A DNA stretch of 64,000 bases from Betaproteobacteria bacterium HGW-Betaproteobacteria-9 (GTDB taxonomy: Bacteria > Pseudomonadota > Gammaproteobacteria > Burkholderiales > Burkholderiaceae_C). Each line of letters begins with the position of its first letter. The stretch's first letter is position 1. The translations under genes were made by a program, and so were the position numbers. This document shows positions 42,768-52,246 of the stretch, in pieces. The notes below the pieces were generated by a model, which made no database searches, was not told where the DNA came from, and was given only the letters and a program-made list of their open reading frames with translations. The stretch is from assembly GCA_002842215.1 (NCBI GenBank), contig PHCC01000008.1, forward strand, positions 62,001 through 126,000, written 5' to 3'.

Positions 42768-44324
42768 ATGAAGCCGATCTGGATAGTGGATGACGATCAA
42801 TCAATCCGCTTCGTGTTGGAGAAGGCGTTGCTGCGCGAGAACCTGCCCACGCGCAGTTTCACCAACCCGCAGGAGGTGCTCAAGGCCCTGGCCGAGACCC
42901 CCGAGAGCGAAGGTCCCCAGATCCTCGTGAGCGACATCCGCATGCCCGGTGGCTCGGGTCTGGATCTGCTGGAAAAGGTCAAGGAAAAACTGCCCGGCCT
43001 GCCCGTCATCATCATGACCGCGTTCTCCGATCTGGACAGCGCGGTTTCGGCCTTTCAGGGGGGGGCGTTCGAATACCTGCCCAAGCCGTTCGACCTGCCC
43101 AAGGCGGTGGAGCTGATCCGTCGCGCGGTGGAAGAGAGCCAGCGCGAGGAAGTGGCCGAAGAACGCATGACAGCCGCGCCCGAGATGCTCGGCCAGGCGC
43201 CCGCCATGCAGGACGTGTTCCGGGCCATCGGGCGCCTGAGCCAGAGCCAGGTGACGGTGCTGATCACCGGCGAGTCGGGCTCGGGCAAGGAACTGGTGGC
43301 GCGCGCGCTGCACAAACATTCGCCGCGTTCGGGGGGGCCCTTTGTCGCGATCAACACTGCGGCAATCCCGAAAGACCTGCTGGAGTCCGAACTCTTCGGA
43401 CACGAGCGCGGGGCCTTCACCGGTGCACAGACCATGCGCCGCGGCCGCTTCGAGCAGGCCGATGGCGGAACGCTCTTTCTCGACGAAATCGGTGACATGC
43501 CGTTTGACCTGCAGACGCGTTTGCTGCGGGTGCTCTCCGACGGCCATTTCTACCGCGTCGGCGGCCACAGCGCGGTGCGCGCCAATGTGCGTGTGATCGC
43601 GGCCACGCACCAGAACCTGGAGCAGCGGGTCAAGGAAGGCGTGTTCCGCGAGGACTTGTTCCACCGCCTCAATGTGATCCGCCTGCGCCTGCCCGCATTG
43701 CGCGAGCGGCGTGAAGACGTGCCCATGCTCACGCGCTTCTTCCTGCAGCAAAGTGCCAAGCAGCTGGGCGTGGAACCCAAGCGCATTTCCGAGGCGGCAC
43801 TCAAACTGCTCGGCACTTTTGACTTCCCGGGCAACGTGCGTCAACTGGAGAACGTGTGCCATTGGCTGACGGTCATGGCGCCCTCGCAGGTGGTCGACCT
43901 CAAGGATCTGCCGCCCGAAGTGCTGGCCATGGCTGGCGCGGTCCCGGCGGACAGTCCCCCGGCTGCGAGCGTGGCTGCGCCCGAATTGGTCGGGTCTGCG
44001 TGGACGCCACCGCCGCAGCCGGTACCGGTGTCAGCCGTGACCATGGTCGCCCCTGCGCCCGCGATGGCGGCAGCTTCGCCCGTGCTGGCGTCACCCGCGG
44101 AGGCTGGTGTGACCGCATGGGAGGCGGGTCTGCAGGCCGAGGCGCAGACCTTGCTGGAAGCGGGGCGCACCGATGTGTGGGATGTGCTCACGCACCGCTT
44201 TGAAACCTGCCTGATCCAGACAGCGCTGGCGAACACCCGCGGGCGCCGCATCGAAGCGGCCCAGAAGCTGGGCATCGGGCGCAACACCATCACCCGAAAG
44301 ATTCAGGAATTGAATCTGGAATGA
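42768..44324 (+). CDS. ntrC: Nitrogen regulation response regulator NtrC
   Basis: 518 residues. Receiver domain with phospho-acceptor Asp in ILVSDIRMPGGSGLDLL. AAA+ domain with Walker A GESGSGKE and the sigma-54-contacting loop GAFTGA. C-terminal Fis-type helix-turn-helix (RIEAAQKLGIGRNTITRKIQ). The linker before the HTH, about 60 residues of Ala/Pro/Val, is longer than in enteric NtrC (469 residues). Predicted to act at the two sites upstream of glnA. Confidence 0.95.
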   Translation: MKPIWIVDDDQSIRFVLEKALLRENLPTRSFTNPQEVLKALAETPESEGPQILVSDIRMPGGSGLDLLEKVKEKLPGLPVIIMTAFSDLDSAVSAFQGGAFEYLPKPFDLPKAVELIRRAVEESQREEVAEERMTAAPEMLGQAPAMQDVFRAIGRLSQSQVTVLITGESGSGKELVARALHKHSPRSGGPFVAINTAAIPKDLLESELFGHERGAFTGAQTMRRGRFEQADGGTLFLDEIGDMPFDLQTRLLRVLSDGHFYRVGGHSAVRANVRVIAATHQNLEQRVKEGVFREDLFHRLNVIRLRLPALRERREDVPMLTRFFLQQSAKQLGVEPKRISEAALKLLGTFDFPGNVRQLENVCHWLTVMAPSQVVDLKDLPPEVLAMAGAVPADSPPAASVAAPELVGSAWTPPPQPVPVSAVTMVAPAPAMAAASPVLASPAEAGVTAWEAGLQAEAQTLLEAGRTDVWDVLTHRFETCLIQTALANTRGRRIEAAQKLGIGRNTITRKIQELNLE

Positions 44325-44326
44325 CG

Positions 44327-44397
44327 CCCGCGGTGCTTCGCGCCACCCCCTGCAGGGGGTAACACCAGTGGCCGGGCAAAGCCGGTCCCGCGGTGTT
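44327..44397. repeat. Dispersed GC-rich repeat, family A copy 2 (inverted)
   Basis: The reverse complement contains CACCGCGGGACCGGCTTTGC and GGTGTTACCCCCTGCAGGGG, closely matching the copy at 63558-63636. It fills the space between the convergent ntrC and xth genes. Confidence 0.6.
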
Positions 44398-44426
44398 TCT
44401 GGGTCACTCCCTCTCCGGATCAGAAT

Positions 44427-45191
44427 TTAGCTGAGCGTCAGCACCACCGGAGCATGGTCGCTGGGGCGCTCGTTCTTGCGGGGCAGCTTGTCCACCGCAC
44501 AGGCGGTCGCGCGGGCCTTCAGGGCCTCGCTGATCAGGATGTGGTCAATGCGCAGGCCGCGGTTGCGGCGGAACGCGAAATCGCGGTAGTCCCACCAGCT
44601 GTAGTTCTTTTCCGGTTGGGGGAACAGGCGCACCGAATCCGTCAAACCGAGGCCGATCAGCGCCTGCAGGTGGTTGCGCTCTTCGGTGGTGCAGTGGATG
44701 GTTTCACGCATGCCCTCCGGGTCCCACACGTCGGCATCGTCGAAGGTGATGTTGTAGTCGCCCATCAACACCAGTTGCGGATGTGCCGCCAGCTCGGCCC
44801 GCACCCACTCGCGCAGGGCGTCGAGCCAGCGCATCTTGTAGGCGAACTTGTCGCTGCCGGGTTCCTGGCCGTTGGGGAAATACGCGCCGATCACCCGCAC
44901 GCCGTCAAACGTGCCACACAACACGCGCGATTGTTCGTCGGCAAACCCGGGGATGTTGCGGACCACGTCCTCGGCAGGTGGCTTGCTCAGCAGCGCCACG
45001 CCGTTGTAAGTCTTCTGACCGAACCACTGGGCCTGGTAGCCGATGTCGGTGAATGCCTGGACCGGGAATTTGTCGTCCGTGAGCTTGAGTTCCTGCAACG
45101 CCAGCACGTCCACCGGATGGGCCGCCAGCCAGTCCAGCACCTGGGGCAGGCGCACGTTGAGGGAGTTGACGTTCCAGGTGGCGAGTTGCAT
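44427..45191 (-). CDS. xth: Exodeoxyribonuclease III
   Basis: 254 residues. AP endonuclease/ExoIII family: MQLATWNVNSLNVRLPQVLD at the N terminus, LQELKLTDDKFP with the metal-binding glutamate, GDYNITFDDADVWDP with the catalytic Asp/Asn, and a final RPSDHAPVVLTL with Asp-His. It acts in base excision repair by cutting at abasic sites. It diverges from the hemolysin-family operon. Confidence 0.94.
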   Translation of the reverse strand: MQLATWNVNSLNVRLPQVLDWLAAHPVDVLALQELKLTDDKFPVQAFTDIGYQAQWFGQKTYNGVALLSKPPAEDVVRNIPGFADEQSRVLCGTFDGVRVIGAYFPNGQEPGSDKFAYKMRWLDALREWVRAELAAHPQLVLMGDYNITFDDADVWDPEGMRETIHCTTEERNHLQALIGLGLTDSVRLFPQPEKNYSWWDYRDFAFRRNRGLRIDHILISEALKARATACAVDKLPRKNERPSDHAPVVLTLS

Positions 45192-45352
45192 GGGGGGCGG
45201 GCGGGTGGAGAAGAAGGAGTCGCCATTCTAGGTTTTGCCGCTTCCGGCGGCTGGCCCTGGCCATGGTTAAGGGCCATTTAATGTTGCCCGTCGACCATGC
45301 CCCTGAAGTCACCCGGTTCATCTGGAAACCGGGGCTGACACAAGGAGCTTGG

Positions 45353-46006
45353 ATGTTGATGGCCCTGTCCTCTTTTCCGGATGATCGCCTGCCGACCGGG
45401 GCCGCGCCTGCGCCCGTTCCCCGCCTGACCGTGCACGCCGTGGACGATCCGCGGCGTGGCGAAGTCGAAGCCTTCATTGGTCGCGTGTACGCCCGGCGGT
45501 TTGGGGCCAGGGTGACAGGTTTTGCGCCCACGCTGGTGTGCCTGCGCGATCCGCTGAGCCAGCAGATCGTTGCCGCGGCCGGGTACCGGCGGGCGCACCA
45601 GGGCACGCTGTTCCTGCAGCGTTACCTCGACGCGCCGATCGGGCAGCTGCTGGCCGCGCACCAGAGTGGCGCAGCTGTGGCGCCGGAAGGCATCTTTGAA
45701 GTGGGCCACCTGGCCGCGGAGCGCCCGGGTGAAGGCCGTCGCCTGATCTTTCTGATGGCGCACCACCTCGCGTTGGAAGGGGCTTCGTGGGTGGTCAGCA
45801 CGCTGACCGAAGAACTGCGCCATCTGTTCGTGCGCCTGGGTGTCACGCCGCTGGCGCTGGGGCGCGCCGACGCGCAGGCCCTGGGTGATGCGGCTTCCGA
45901 GTGGGGCAGCTACTACGAGCACCACCCGGTGGTCCTGGCTGGCCAGGTGCAGCAGGCCTTGCGTCTGCTGGAGCGCCGCCAGCGCAGCACGGGAGCCGCT
46001 TCTTGA
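45353..46006 (+). CDS. Thermostable hemolysin family protein
   Basis: 217 residues starting MLMALSSFPDDRLPT; AAGGAG five bases upstream decides this start. The stretch VEAFIGRVYARRFGARVTGF, then LVCLRDPLSQQIVAAAGYRR and LFLQRYLDAPIGQLLA, matches the T_hemolysin family first named from vibrios. That family resembles GNAT/autoinducer synthase folds more than membrane toxins, so an acyltransferase role is my inference. It is the first of five tightly packed genes and its stop overlaps the ligase TTG start. Confidence 0.8.
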   Translation: MLMALSSFPDDRLPTGAAPAPVPRLTVHAVDDPRRGEVEAFIGRVYARRFGARVTGFAPTLVCLRDPLSQQIVAAAGYRRAHQGTLFLQRYLDAPIGQLLAAHQSGAAVAPEGIFEVGHLAAERPGEGRRLIFLMAHHLALEGASWVVSTLTEELRHLFVRLGVTPLALGRADAQALGDAASEWGSYYEHHPVVLAGQVQQALRLLERRQRSTGAAS

Positions 46007-47451
46007 ACACCGACGCAACCACCATCGCGCTGAACGATGGCCAGCGCAGCATCACGCATGCGGCGATGTACGAGGCAGCGCAAACTTTGGCCGATGTGTT
46101 GCAGGCCCAGGGCACACGCGTGCTGGCCACGCTGATGGACAACTCGCCCGCCTGGGTGATCGCCGATCTGGCGGCCGGGCTGGCTGGCGTGGTGCACGTG
46201 CCGCTGCCCGCGTTTTTCACGCCAGCGCAGATCGCTCATGCGTTGATGGTCGCGGGCGTGGACAGCCTGCTGACCACCGAAGCCGTGGCCGCCCAGTGGG
46301 CCCACGCACCGCGTCAGGACTGCACCGTGGCCGGTCAGGCCCTGCAATGCCTGCGCCTGCCCGCGCTCCAACAGACCTTTCCGGCCGGCACGGCCAAGAT
46401 CACCTTCACTTCAGGCACCACCGGCCAGCCCAAAGGGGTCTGCCTGACCGCGCAGGCCATGCGGCAGGTGGCCGATGGCCTGGTGCAGGCGCTGGAGCCG
46501 CTGGGCATTCGCCGCCACCTGTGTGCGTTGCCGTTTGCCGTGCTGTTGGAGAACATCGCGGGGGTGATGGCGCCCCTGGCGCGCGGTGCCGAAATCATCG
46601 TGTTGCCCCTGGGCGATCTGGGACTCACCGGCTCGTCCAGCTTCGATCCGGCGCGCTTCCACGCGGCCGTGCAACAGCACCAGCCGAACAGCCTGATCCT
46701 GCTGCCGCAGATGCTGCGGGCCTGGGTCGGCTGGCTCGCCCACCAGGGGCAAACCGCGCCGGCCTCGCTGCGCATGGTCGCCGTGGGCGGTGCCGCCGTC
46801 GGGACGCCGCTGATCGAGGCCGCACACCGCCTGGGCATTCCGGCCTATGAGGGCTATGGACTGTCGGAAGGGGCCTCGGTGCAGACGCTGAACCTGCCTG
46901 GTGCCGACCGCCCCGGCAGCGCCGGCAAGCCGCTGCCGCACGCCAGCGTGCGGGTCAGCCACGATGGCGAACTGGAAGTGAGCGGCAGTCTGTTTGCGGG
47001 CTACCTGGGTGACCCGAAGGCATCACCGGACTGGTGGCCCACCGGCGACCTCGGGCACATCGACGCCGACGGTTTTGTCCATGTGCGCGGCCGCCGCAAG
47101 AACGTGCTGATCACCGCCTTCGGCCGCAACGTGTCGCCCGAGTGGGTGGAGACCGCATTGCGCGGCGAAAACGCCATCGGCCAGGCTGTGGTGCTGGGGG
47201 ACGGCCAGGCCGCGCTCAGCGCGGTGCTCTGGCCGACGAACCCGGCCATCGCTGACTCGGAGCTGCACGCTGCCGTGCACGTGGCCAACGCCAGCTTGCC
47301 CGACTACGCCCGGATCCGCCACTGGGTCCGCGCCGCCGCTGCTTTTTCGGCCGACACCGGCATGGCCACGGCCAACGGACGGCCCCAGCGCGACGCCATT
47401 CTGGCCCGCCATGCCGAAGCGCTCGGCCTGCTGGCCGACGCCGCCCTCTGA
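46003..47451 (+). CDS. AMP-dependent acyl ligase (acyl-CoA synthetase family)
   Basis: About 482 residues from a TTG that overlaps the preceding stop; the longer frame would read through the upstream gene. The adenylation motifs are intact: TFTSGTTGQPKGVCLT (A3), YEGYGLSEGA (A5), TGDLGHIDADGFVHVRGR with RKNVLI (A7-A8). The C-terminal lysine region is shorter than in typical fatty acyl-CoA synthetases. It activates a carboxylic acid, probably a fatty acid, for the neighbouring acyltransferase-like or oxidase proteins. Confidence 0.87.
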   Translation: MNTDATTIALNDGQRSITHAAMYEAAQTLADVLQAQGTRVLATLMDNSPAWVIADLAAGLAGVVHVPLPAFFTPAQIAHALMVAGVDSLLTTEAVAAQWAHAPRQDCTVAGQALQCLRLPALQQTFPAGTAKITFTSGTTGQPKGVCLTAQAMRQVADGLVQALEPLGIRRHLCALPFAVLLENIAGVMAPLARGAEIIVLPLGDLGLTGSSSFDPARFHAAVQQHQPNSLILLPQMLRAWVGWLAHQGQTAPASLRMVAVGGAAVGTPLIEAAHRLGIPAYEGYGLSEGASVQTLNLPGADRPGSAGKPLPHASVRVSHDGELEVSGSLFAGYLGDPKASPDWWPTGDLGHIDADGFVHVRGRRKNVLITAFGRNVSPEWVETALRGENAIGQAVVLGDGQAALSAVLWPTNPAIADSELHAAVHVANASLPDYARIRHWVRAAAAFSADTGMATANGRPQRDAILARHAEALGLLADAAL

Positions 47452-47480
47452 ACCGATCTCCCCCTCTCCGAAAGACCAAC

Positions 47481-48173
47481 ATGCCATTTCACGCCGAGCT
47501 GCTGAAAGAAACCGAACAGGCCCGCATGGGGCTGCTGTCCGCCCCCATCATCCAGGGCTGCCTGCAGGGCGTGGTGTCCCTGCCGAGCTATGTGGCCTTC
47601 CTGACCGAGGCCTACCACCACGTCAAGCACACCGTGCCCCTGCTGCAGGCCTGCAAGGCCGCGCTGCCGGCGCACCACGCCTGGCTCAACGAGGCGATGG
47701 ACGAATACGTCGAAGAAGAACGCGGCCACGAGGAATGGATCCTCGACGACATCCGCGCCTGCGGTGCCGACGCCGAGGCGGTGCGCAACGGTCAGCCAAG
47801 CCACGCCACCGAAGTGATGGTGGCCTATGCCTACGACACCATCGCCCGGCGCAATCCGCTGGGGTTCTTTGGCATGGTGCATGTGCTCGAAGGCACCAGC
47901 GTCTCGCTGGCTCTGCTGGCGGCCGACAGCATCCAGCAGCCGCTCGGTCTGCCGGATGCGGCTTTCAGCTACCTGCGCTCGCACGGCACGCTGGACCAGG
48001 AACACACCGCGCACTTTGCCTTGCTGATGGACCAGATCGAAGACCCGCAGGACCAGCGCGACATCGTGCACGGTGCCCGCGCTTTCTTCCGCCTCTACGG
48101 TGACGTCTTCCGCGGCCTGCCGCTGCCCGTGGTCCAGGCGCAGGCCAGCAACAAGCAAGAGGCCCTGGCATGA
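47481..48173 (+). CDS. Heme-oxygenase-like/TenA-like metal-dependent oxidase
   Basis: 230 residues, all helical. Likely iron ligands occur in helices: E43 with H46/H47, E78-E80 with H83, H134-E137 (HVLEG), and D172-H175-H178. This set fits non-heme diiron oxidases of the heme-oxygenase fold (for example UndA-like enzymes), not thiaminase TenA, whose cysteine nucleophile is not seen. Substrate unknown, but a ligase-activated acyl chain is plausible. Its stop overlaps the SDR start by four bases. Confidence 0.8.
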   Translation: MPFHAELLKETEQARMGLLSAPIIQGCLQGVVSLPSYVAFLTEAYHHVKHTVPLLQACKAALPAHHAWLNEAMDEYVEEERGHEEWILDDIRACGADAEAVRNGQPSHATEVMVAYAYDTIARRNPLGFFGMVHVLEGTSVSLALLAADSIQQPLGLPDAAFSYLRSHGTLDQEHTAHFALLMDQIEDPQDQRDIVHGARAFFRLYGDVFRGLPLPVVQAQASNKQEALA

Positions 48174-49012
48174 AGGCATCCAGTGCGCGCGTGGTGCTCA
48201 CGGGCGCCAGCGGTGGCATCGGTCAGCCCGTGGCGCAGGCGCTGCTCAAGGCGGGTGCCGCCGTGATGCTGGTCGGCCGATCGGCGGCGGGCCTGGCGGC
48301 CCAGGCCAGCGAGCTGTCCCAGCTGACCGGTGTGAAGTCGCCCCGCATCGACTTCCGGGTGGCCGATCTGTCGCGCCCGGAGGACCTGGCGAGCCTGTCG
48401 GTGCTGGCATCCGCCTGGGGCTGCAACGTGCTGGTGCACAACGCCGGTCTCGCGTCGTTCGGTCGCCTGCAGTCGCTCGATGCCCGCGACATCCAGGCCG
48501 TGGTGCAGACCAACCTGATCGCGCCCATGCTGCTGACGCAGGCGCTGCTGCCGCACCTGCTGGCCCAGACGACGGCCCAGGTGATCTGCGTCGGTTCGGT
48601 GCTCGGACGCCTGGGCCTGCCCGGTTTCAGCGCCTACAGCGCGAGCAAGTTCGGCCTGCGCGGTTTCGCCGAAGCCTTGCGCCGCGAGCTACAGGAGACG
48701 CCAGTGAAGGTGCAGTACCTCGGCCCGCGCAGCACGCGCACCGATTTCAACAACGAGGCGGTGGAGGCTTACAACCAGGCCACCGGCACCGCGATGGACA
48801 GCCCGCAGACCGTGGCGGTCGAGCTGCTGGCGCTGCTGGAGAGCGAAGCGGCCGAGCGGTTCGTTGGCTTCCCCGAGTCGCTGGCCGTGTGCCTCAACGG
48901 GCTTGCGCCCACCTGGCTCGATGCGGGCTTCAAGCGTCACAGCCGCGCGCTGCCCGCAGCCGCCACCACCGATCACCCTCCGGCGATCGCTCCGCTGAGC
49001 TCCCCCATTTGA
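48170..49012 (+). CDS. Short-chain dehydrogenase/reductase
   Basis: 280 residues. Classical SDR with cofactor motif TGASGGIG, NAG motif VHNAGLASFG, and active-site YSASK preceded by a serine-containing strand VICVGS. The length is slightly above the usual 250 because of a C-terminal extension. Coupled by ATGA to the oxidase gene. Likely reduces or oxidises an intermediate of the same pathway. Confidence 0.88.
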   Translation: MKASSARVVLTGASGGIGQPVAQALLKAGAAVMLVGRSAAGLAAQASELSQLTGVKSPRIDFRVADLSRPEDLASLSVLASAWGCNVLVHNAGLASFGRLQSLDARDIQAVVQTNLIAPMLLTQALLPHLLAQTTAQVICVGSVLGRLGLPGFSAYSASKFGLRGFAEALRRELQETPVKVQYLGPRSTRTDFNNEAVEAYNQATGTAMDSPQTVAVELLALLESEAAERFVGFPESLAVCLNGLAPTWLDAGFKRHSRALPAAATTDHPPAIAPLSSPI

Positions 49013-49028
49013 CGTGAAGGATCTGAAA

Positions 49029-49715
49029 ATGTTTGATACCACCCAACCAACCCTCCAGGTCGGCGCGCTGCGCCGCCGTTTCCTGGGCGCCACGCTGTCG
49101 GCCCTGGCCTTGCTGGCGGTGCCCCTGGCGGCCAGCGCCGCCACTGTGGAAGAGTCGGTGCGCGAGCTCCAGCAAGCCTGGGAACAGGTCAACTACAAGA
49201 TGCCGGCCAAGGAGCGCGAGAAGCGCTTTGAAGCCCTGGCGACCCGGGCGCACCAGGTGAGCGAGAGCTTCGCCGGTCGTGCCGAACCCCTGGTCTGGGA
49301 AGGCATCATCCTGAGTTCATGGGCGGGTGAAAAAGGCGGCCTCGGCGCGCTGCCGCTGGTGAAACAGGCCAAGGGCCTGTACGAGTCGGCGATCCAGATC
49401 GACGGTGCCGCGCTCGAGGGTTCGGCCTACAACAGCCTGGGCGTGCTGTATTACAAGGTGCCGGGCTGGCCGCTGGGATTTGGTGACAAGGCAAAGGCGC
49501 GCGAGCTGCTGCAGAAGGCGCTGACGATCAACCCCAAAGGTATCGATCCCAACTACTTCTACGCCGATTTCCTGGTGCAGACCGACGAGCCGCAGAAGGC
49601 CGTGCCCTACCTTGAAAAGGCGTTGCAGGCGCCTGGTCGCGCCGGCCGCCAGATCGCCGACGAAGGCCGCCGCGCCGAGATCGGCGCGCTGCTGGCCAAG
49701 GTCAAGGGCCAGTGA
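49029..49715 (+). CDS. Exported TPR-like protein, last gene of the operon
   Basis: 228 residues. AAGGA seven bases before the ATG at 49029 supports it over a GTG at 49014. Signal peptide ends near ASAA. The mature part is helical with TPR-like pairs (EGSAYNSLGVLYYKVPGWPL, ARELLQKALTINPKGIDPNY). It may organise or sense product in the periplasm. No enzymatic motif. Confidence 0.78.
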   Translation: MFDTTQPTLQVGALRRRFLGATLSALALLAVPLAASAATVEESVRELQQAWEQVNYKMPAKEREKRFEALATRAHQVSESFAGRAEPLVWEGIILSSWAGEKGGLGALPLVKQAKGLYESAIQIDGAALEGSAYNSLGVLYYKVPGWPLGFGDKAKARELLQKALTINPKGIDPNYFYADFLVQTDEPQKAVPYLEKALQAPGRAGRQIADEGRRAEIGALLAKVKGQ

Positions 49716-49723
49716 TCTTCCAG

Positions 49724-49751
49724 GACCTGCGGCCCTTCGAAGACGCAGGTC
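49724..49751. terminator. Hairpin between convergent genes
   Basis: GACCTGCG/CGCAGGTC with a 12-base loop overlaps the folA stop codon. No T run, so it is a weak call. Confidence 0.3.
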
Positions 49752-50271
49752 AGAGGGCGGCGGCGCGCTGGTAGGTCACGAAGCTGAAGGGAAGACCGCT
49801 GGCGGCCACCTGGTCTTCGCGCTCGACGGCGGTCCACCCGGGGCCGAGTTCGGGGGCCAACGCGTCGCCTTCGAAGTCACTCGCGATCTCGGTCACGACC
49901 ACGCTGGTGGCCAGGGGCAGCGCCTGCGCATAGACCTGCGCGCCCCCGATCACCCAGGCGTCGCTGCCGGGCGGGCATTGGTCGCGTGCGGCTTCCAGCG
50001 AGTGGGCGACGGCCGCACCTTCGGCCGCCCAGCCCGTGTCGCGCGTGACCACGATGTTGAGGCGCCCGGGCAGCGGCCGGAACTTCGGCGGCAGCGAATC
50101 CCAGGTCTTGCGGCCCATGATCACCGGGCAGCCCAGTGTGGTGCGTTTGAAGTGCGCCATGTCTTCGGGCAGGTGCCAGGGCAGGGCGTTGTCCTTGCCG
50201 ATCACGCCATTGGCGGCGCGGGCGTAGATGAGGTGCAAACGGGCAGGCGTTGGGGCGGTGGTGTCAGGCAT
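49750..50271 (-). CDS. folA: Dihydrofolate reductase
   Basis: 173 residues. HLIYARAANGVIGKDNALPW followed by HLPEDMAHFKRTT and PVIMGRKTWDSLP, the standard DHFR substrate and NADPH-binding strands. It regenerates tetrahydrofolate consumed by ThyA, encoded two genes upstream on the same strand. Its start overlaps the stop of the DMT transporter by eight bases. Confidence 0.95.
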   Translation of the reverse strand: MPDTTAPTPARLHLIYARAANGVIGKDNALPWHLPEDMAHFKRTTLGCPVIMGRKTWDSLPPKFRPLPGRLNIVVTRDTGWAAEGAAVAHSLEAARDQCPPGSDAWVIGGAQVYAQALPLATSVVVTEIASDFEGDALAPELGPGWTAVEREDQVAASGLPFSFVTYQRAAAL

Positions 50272-51178
50272 CCGTCGATTGTGCCGCGACGGGCCGCCGT
50301 CGCAACGCGCCCGGCGGCAACAGCACGCTGGCGATCGCCAGCATCACGAAACCCATGGCCAGCCAGTCCTGCCAGTGCGGCACCTCGCCGATGATGAAGG
50401 TGGCGCTCAGCGTGCCCACCAGCGGGATCGCCATCACGCTCATGGCGCTGGTGGCGGGCGGCAGGTCGCGTGCCATGCCGAACCAGATCAGTTGCGCGAA
50501 GCCGTAGTTGATCAGCACACCGTAGGCCAGGCTGACCCACATCATGGGCGTGAACGTGGCCGGCCGAGGCAGCGGCTCCAGCGACAAGGCCAGCACCCAG
50601 ACCACGGCGCTGCCGAGCAACAGCATCCAGACCGTGACCACCAGCGGTGACAGGGTGAGGTGCGCACGGCGGAACATCAGCGTGCCCAATGCCCACGAAA
50701 CGGCGGCGCCCAGCATCCAGGCGACGCCGGTCGGGCGCCCGGTGAGGCGCTGCAGCTCGTGCCACAGCAGCAGCCCCACGGCGATGCCCGCGCAGACCAC
50801 CGCCAGCCGCACGCGCGGCGTCATGCGTTCGCCGAAAAAGGCCGCGCCGAACAGCACGGTGAAGATCGGCATGGTGAAACCCAGGATGGCCGCACGCCCC
50901 GAGGCCAGTTCCTGCACGCCGAAGATCGACAACGTGTGCCACCCCAGCACGTTGGGCAGGCCGAGCCAGACGATGGCCCACCATTCGCGTCCGGCCGGGC
51001 GCATGCGCTCGCCCATCGCCGCCACGTAGACGAACAGCCAGGCCGCGCCGAGCAGCATGGTGCTGGCGCGGAAATACAGCGGCGAGAGCTGCTGCAGCGA
51101 GAGCTTCATCATGGGCCAGTTGACGCCCCACATGAGCGTGAGGGCCAGCAGCGCCCAGAGCTGGCGGCGGGAGATCAT
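50264..51178 (-). CDS. DMT/EamA-family transporter
   Basis: About 304 residues from MISRRQLWALLALTLMWGVN. Ten membrane helices in two EamA repeats (second repeat begins GVAWMLGAAVSWALGTLMFR). Such proteins export metabolites or amino acids. It lies between thyA and folA and overlaps folA, so it is in the same transcript, though a folate-related function is not evident. The longer frame adds 19 Arg-rich residues and is unlikely. Confidence 0.88.
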   Translation of the reverse strand: MISRRQLWALLALTLMWGVNWPMMKLSLQQLSPLYFRASTMLLGAAWLFVYVAAMGERMRPAGREWWAIVWLGLPNVLGWHTLSIFGVQELASGRAAILGFTMPIFTVLFGAAFFGERMTPRVRLAVVCAGIAVGLLLWHELQRLTGRPTGVAWMLGAAVSWALGTLMFRRAHLTLSPLVVTVWMLLLGSAVVWVLALSLEPLPRPATFTPMMWVSLAYGVLINYGFAQLIWFGMARDLPPATSAMSVMAIPLVGTLSATFIIGEVPHWQDWLAMGFVMLAIASVLLPPGALRRRPVAAQSTDA

Positions 51179-51190
51179 GAGCCGGCGTAG

Positions 51191-51262
51191 GGCCGCCTCA
51201 AGCCGGCGGGCGCCCCCTCGGGGGGCAGCGTCCACACGCAGTGGGCAAGCGTGGGGGCCATT
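51191..51262. repeat. Family B palindromic repeat, intergenic copy
   Basis: GCCCCCTCGGGGGGCAGCG (51212-51230) and AGCGTGGGGGC (51248-51258), spaced as in the copy inside aroA. It lies in the space between thyA and the DMT gene. Confidence 0.75.
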
Positions 51263-51263
51263 C

Positions 51264-52109
51264 CTAAACCGCGACCGGGGCCTTGATCGCCGGGTGGCAC
51301 TCGTAGCCCACGACTTCGAAGTCTTCGTACTGGTAATCGAAGATGGAATCGGGCCGGCGCTTGATGTTGAGCGTCGGGTAGGCGAACGGCTGGCGGCTCA
51401 GCTGCAGTGCCACCTGTTCGCGGTGGTTGTCGTAGATGTGGCAGTCGCCGCCGGTCCAGATGAAGTCGCCGACATCCAGGTCGCACTGCTGCGCCACCAT
51501 GTGGGTGAGCAGGGCGTAGCTGGCGATGTTGAAGGGCACGCCGAGGAAGATGTCGGCGCTGCGCTGGTAGAGCTGGCAGCTGAGTTTGCCGCGCCCGCCG
51601 GGTTCGGTGGCGGGGGCCACGTAGAACTGGAAGAACGCGTGACACGGCATGAGCGCCATCTTGTTCAGTTCGGCCACGTTCCAGGCGCTGACGATGATGC
51701 GGCGTGAATCGGGGTTGGTCCTGAGCGTCTGGATGACGTCGGCGATCTGGTCGATGTGGCCGCCGTCCGGCGTGGGCCAGCTGCGCCACTGAACGCCATA
51801 GACCGGGCCCAGGTCGCCGTCGGCGCGCGCCCATTCGTCCCAGATCGTGCAGCCGCGTTCCTGCAGCCATTTGACGTTGCTGTCACCGCGCAGGAACCAC
51901 AGCAGCTCGACGATGATGGCCTTGAGGAACACCTTCTTGGTGGTCACCAGCGGGAAGCCTTCATTGAGGTCGAAGCGCATCTGGTGGCCGAACACGCTTT
52001 GGGTGCCGGTGCCGGTGCGGTCGCCTTTGTTCACGCCCTGGGTGAACACGTGGCGCATGAAATCTTCGTATTGCGAGCGCACAGGGCGCTGGGGGCTATG
52101 GTCGGTCAT
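51264..52109 (-). CDS. thyA: Thymidylate synthase
   Basis: 281 residues. Motifs [20 protein letters not shown] at the N terminus, catalytic cysteine in [12 protein letters not shown], and [14 protein letters not shown]. It is longer than the E. coli enzyme (264), by an internal loop near [12 protein letters not shown] (residues ~180-195) and N-terminal residues. It makes dTMP from dUMP, using methylene-THF. Confidence 0.95.
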   Translation of the reverse strand: MTDHSPQRPVRSQYEDFMRHVFTQGVNKGDRTGTGTQSVFGHQMRFDLNEGFPLVTTKKVFLKAIIVELLWFLRGDSNVKWLQERGCTIWDEWARADGDLGPVYGVQWRSWPTPDGGHIDQIADVIQTLRTNPDSRRIIVSAWNVAELNKMALMPCHAFFQFYVAPATEPGGRGKLSCQLYQRSADIFLGVPFNIASYALLTHMVAQQCDLDVGDFIWTGGDCHIYDNHREQVALQLSRQPFAYPTLNIKRRPDSIFDYQYEDFEVVGYECHPAIKAPVAV

Positions 52110-52246
52110 GGGACAGTTTCAGAGGCCAACGGGCAGGCGAAACCACGATTGTGCCCGCTCCGGATCATCCCTGCGCCTCGGTGGACCGCCATGCACTGGC
52201 GGGCTACGATGCGGCCTCGTCGCACCCGCCAATCGGAGACTCCGCC

